64,000 bases of DNA. Source: Frigoribacterium endophyticum. Lineage in GTDB: Bacteria > Actinomycetota > Actinomycetes > Actinomycetales > Microbacteriaceae. Of this stretch, positions 62,548 through 64,000 are shown piece by piece. The position numbers and the translations under genes were made by a program. Location: assembly GCF_011759585.1 (NCBI RefSeq), contig NZ_JAAOYV010000002.1, positions 1,361,510 through 1,425,509 on the forward strand, read 5' to 3'. Under the pieces are notes generated by a model, which was given only the letters and a program-made list of their open reading frames with translations, did not search any database and had not been told where the DNA came from. Within the stretch, counting starts at the first letter, position 1. Each line of letters begins with the position of its first letter.

Positions 62548-64000
62548 CGGGCACCGCGCATCCGACGGTCCGCCGCCGCGCCGCGGGCGGCCCGCAGCGC
62601 GGCCACCACCTGTCGGGCCCGGAGGGTCGGCACGTAGGCCGTCGCCAGGGCACGGCCGACCGGCGCGAGGTCGGCCGGGCTCGGGCAGGCGAGCCAGAGG
62701 GTCTCGTGGGCGGGGTCGAACTTGGCCTTGAAGCGCCGCAGCGACGTGAAGCCGTACGAGGGCTCGAGCACCCGGCCGGTCGTGGCGAGCAGCCGTGCGA
62801 CGAGCCGGTCGACCAGGGTCGTCGGCACCGTGCCGTCGGCGCTCGCCAGCGGGGTGCCCGAGAGGCTGAGCGTCTCGAGCCCCTCGGCGCGGAACGTCTG
62901 CGCGGCGGTCGCGATGAGGAACTCCACGACGCCGGGCATCGGGTCGTGCCCGCGGCGCATCACGTCGAGCGTGCGCCCGACGAGCCGCCCGTCGCGCCAC
63001 GAGGGCAGCCAGCTCGTCACCCCGTGCACGGCCCCGTCGGCGTCGACCGCGACGAGCAGCCGCACCTCCGGGTCGTCGAGCTCGTGGAGGCCGCCGAGGG
63101 TGAAGCCCATCTCGGGCAGCGCCTTCGCGGCCACCCAGTCGTCGCTGAGCGCGTCGACCTGGCGGCGCAGCTCCTCGTCGAGGCCGCGGTAGGTGCTCCA
63201 CACGGCGCGGACGCCGTCGCGGGCCGCGCGGTTGGTGGCGGTGCGGAGGTCCTGCCGCTTCTTGCCCGACGTGGTGAACGTCGCCAGCTCGACCACCGAC
63301 TCCTCGGCGACCGGGGTCACGCTCCAGCCGAGCTCGGCGAAGACGTCGAGGTGGCGACCGTGCACGCTGTAGAACGCCGGCACGAGGCCACGCGTCGAGC
63401 AGTGGCGGGCGAAGCCGCGGATGGTCTCGGCGGCGTCGTCGGGGGCGCTGATCGGGTCGGAGACCGTGAGGGCCACGCCGTGCGCGACCCGGTAGGCGAC
63501 GGCGCCGCGGCCGTCGTCGGTGAACCAGTGGCCGTTGCCGGCCCAGGTCGCCATGAAGCCGAGCGAGCCCGCGTCGGAGCGGCGCAGCTGCGCGAGCACC
63601 CGGTCGCGGTCGGCGACGCGGAGGTCGGCGGCGGTGCGACGGTCGAAGGCGCGACGGCGGCGCAGCAGCACGATCGTCGCCGTGGCCGGGGCGACCCAGA
63701 TCAGGAGGAGCAGCACCTGCCACTCGACCTCGCCCGAGCTGAGGCCCGACCAGGTGAACCAGTCGTCGGCGAGCGGGATCACGGTGAAGTACCAGGCCAG
63801 CAGGCCCGTCATCAGCACGAGGGCGCCGACGGCGACGACGAGCCCGAGGCGCCGGCCGCGCAGCAGGAGGCCGACGGCGAGGGCGAGCACGCCGACCGCG
63901 ACGACCGTCACCTCGGGGCCCGCCAGCTCGGAGATCGGCGACAGCACGCCGACCGCGTCGCGGGCGACGGCGGCGATGGTCCAGCCGAGGGCGACGGTGC
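62544..64000 (-). CDS. aminoacyl-phosphatidylglycerol synthase-like (DUF2156/MprF-type), 5' end outside window
   Basis: At least 485 codons in view. The open frame continues past 64000 without a stop and reads like another membrane span (TVALGWTIAAVARDAVG), so the GTG at 63947 is probably not the true start. Membrane spans lie near the window edge, followed by the DUF2156 domain (from about 150 after 63947): FMATWAGNGHWFTDDGRGAVAYRVAHGVALTVSDP, EESVVELATFTTSGKKRQDLRTATNRAARDGV, LPEMGFTLGGLHELDDPEVRLLVAVD, VMRRGHDPMPGVVEFLIATAAQTFRAEG and FKAKFDPAHETLWLACPSPADL. Such enzymes transfer Lys or Ala from tRNA to phosphatidylglycerol. Linked to the esterase by ATGA overlap. Confidence 0.9.
   Translation of the reverse strand, partial: TVALGWTIAAVARDAVGVLSPISELAGPEVTVVAVGVLALAVGLLLRGRRLGLVVAVGALVLMTGLLAWYFTVIPLADDWFTWSGLSSGEVEWQVLLLLIWVAPATATIVLLRRRRAFDRRTAADLRVADRDRVLAQLRRSDAGSLGFMATWAGNGHWFTDDGRGAVAYRVAHGVALTVSDPISAPDDAAETIRGFARHCSTRGLVPAFYSVHGRHLDVFAELGWSVTPVAEESVVELATFTTSGKKRQDLRTATNRAARDGVRAVWSTYRGLDEELRRQVDALSDDWVAAKALPEMGFTLGGLHELDDPEVRLLVAVDADGAVHGVTSWLPSWRDGRLVGRTLDVMRRGHDPMPGVVEFLIATAAQTFRAEGLETLSLSGTPLASADGTVPTTLVDRLVARLLATTGRVLEPSYGFTSLRRFKAKFDPAHETLWLACPSPADLAPVGRALATAYVPTLRARQVVAALRAARGAAADRRMRGAR

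Overview
The window is 64 kb of very GC-rich, gene-dense DNA from a high-GC Gram-positive bacterium, most likely a member of the Actinomycetota of Microbacteriaceae type (Curtobacterium/Frigoribacterium-like). That placement is inference from the codon bias, many GTG starts, LAxTG-type wall anchors, a complete actinobacterial Asp23/AmaP/DUF2273/DUF6286 cluster, a mycobacterial-type Nei2 glycosylase, and many probable leaderless genes. About 65 genes are supported. No rRNA, tRNA, CRISPR array, insertion sequence or prophage was seen. The window looks like ordinary chromosome.

Layout. 1-2.7 kb: 5' part of a DUF4041-type gene behind a conserved 415-aa partner, with a possible SOS box. 2.7-13 kb: secreted and membrane proteins, a CPA1 Na+/H+ antiporter, a wall-anchored IPT/TIG protein, a phosphoribosyltransferase and a drug-efflux MFS pump. 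13-31 kb: arsenate reductase, glutaminase, TerC, TetR, a wall-anchored GH3 glycosidase, a sugar isomerase plus dehydrogenase operon, DUF1992, NlpC/P60, a divergent SulP/MerR pair, a GH6 lipoprotein, EamA and a gamma-butyrolactone-receptor-like TetR. 31-47 kb: a NarL-type two-component operon with an unknown secreted partner, superoxide dismutase, a cytosolic sulfite-oxidase-like enzyme with its reductase, SDR, a copper P-type ATPase with a CsoR-like box, TspO-like protein, aldo/keto reductase, AraC regulator, dCTP deaminase and quinone reductase. 47-53 kb: a divergent envelope-stress (Asp23) island with its own sigma factor, and small acidic proteins. 53-58 kb: ALDH, HldE-type kinase/nucleotidyltransferase, GT2 glycosyltransferase and DUF2795. 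58-64 kb: Nei2, a second NarL-type two-component system, and an esterase overlapping an aminoacyl-phosphatidylglycerol synthase-like gene that runs off the window.

The genes do not form one pathway. Recurrent themes are envelope maintenance (Asp23 island, NlpC/P60, aaPG synthase/esterase, wall-anchored proteins), plant-polymer or sugar use (GH3, GH6, isomerase/dehydrogenase), and metal, oxidative or oxyanion stress (CopB-type ATPase, SodA, ArsC, TerC).

The most unusual signal is non-coding. Intergenic gaps carry at least eight sequence families of long near-perfect palindromes, nearly all at the 3' ends of genes and often between convergent genes. One family consists of paired 18-bp palindromes set 53-55 nt apart. 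In addition, a 13-mer GGAGKCGCGGGTC and close variants recur on both strands, inside and outside genes, far more often than composition would predict. I do not recognise these repeat families from the literature. A genome-wide count would settle how special they are.
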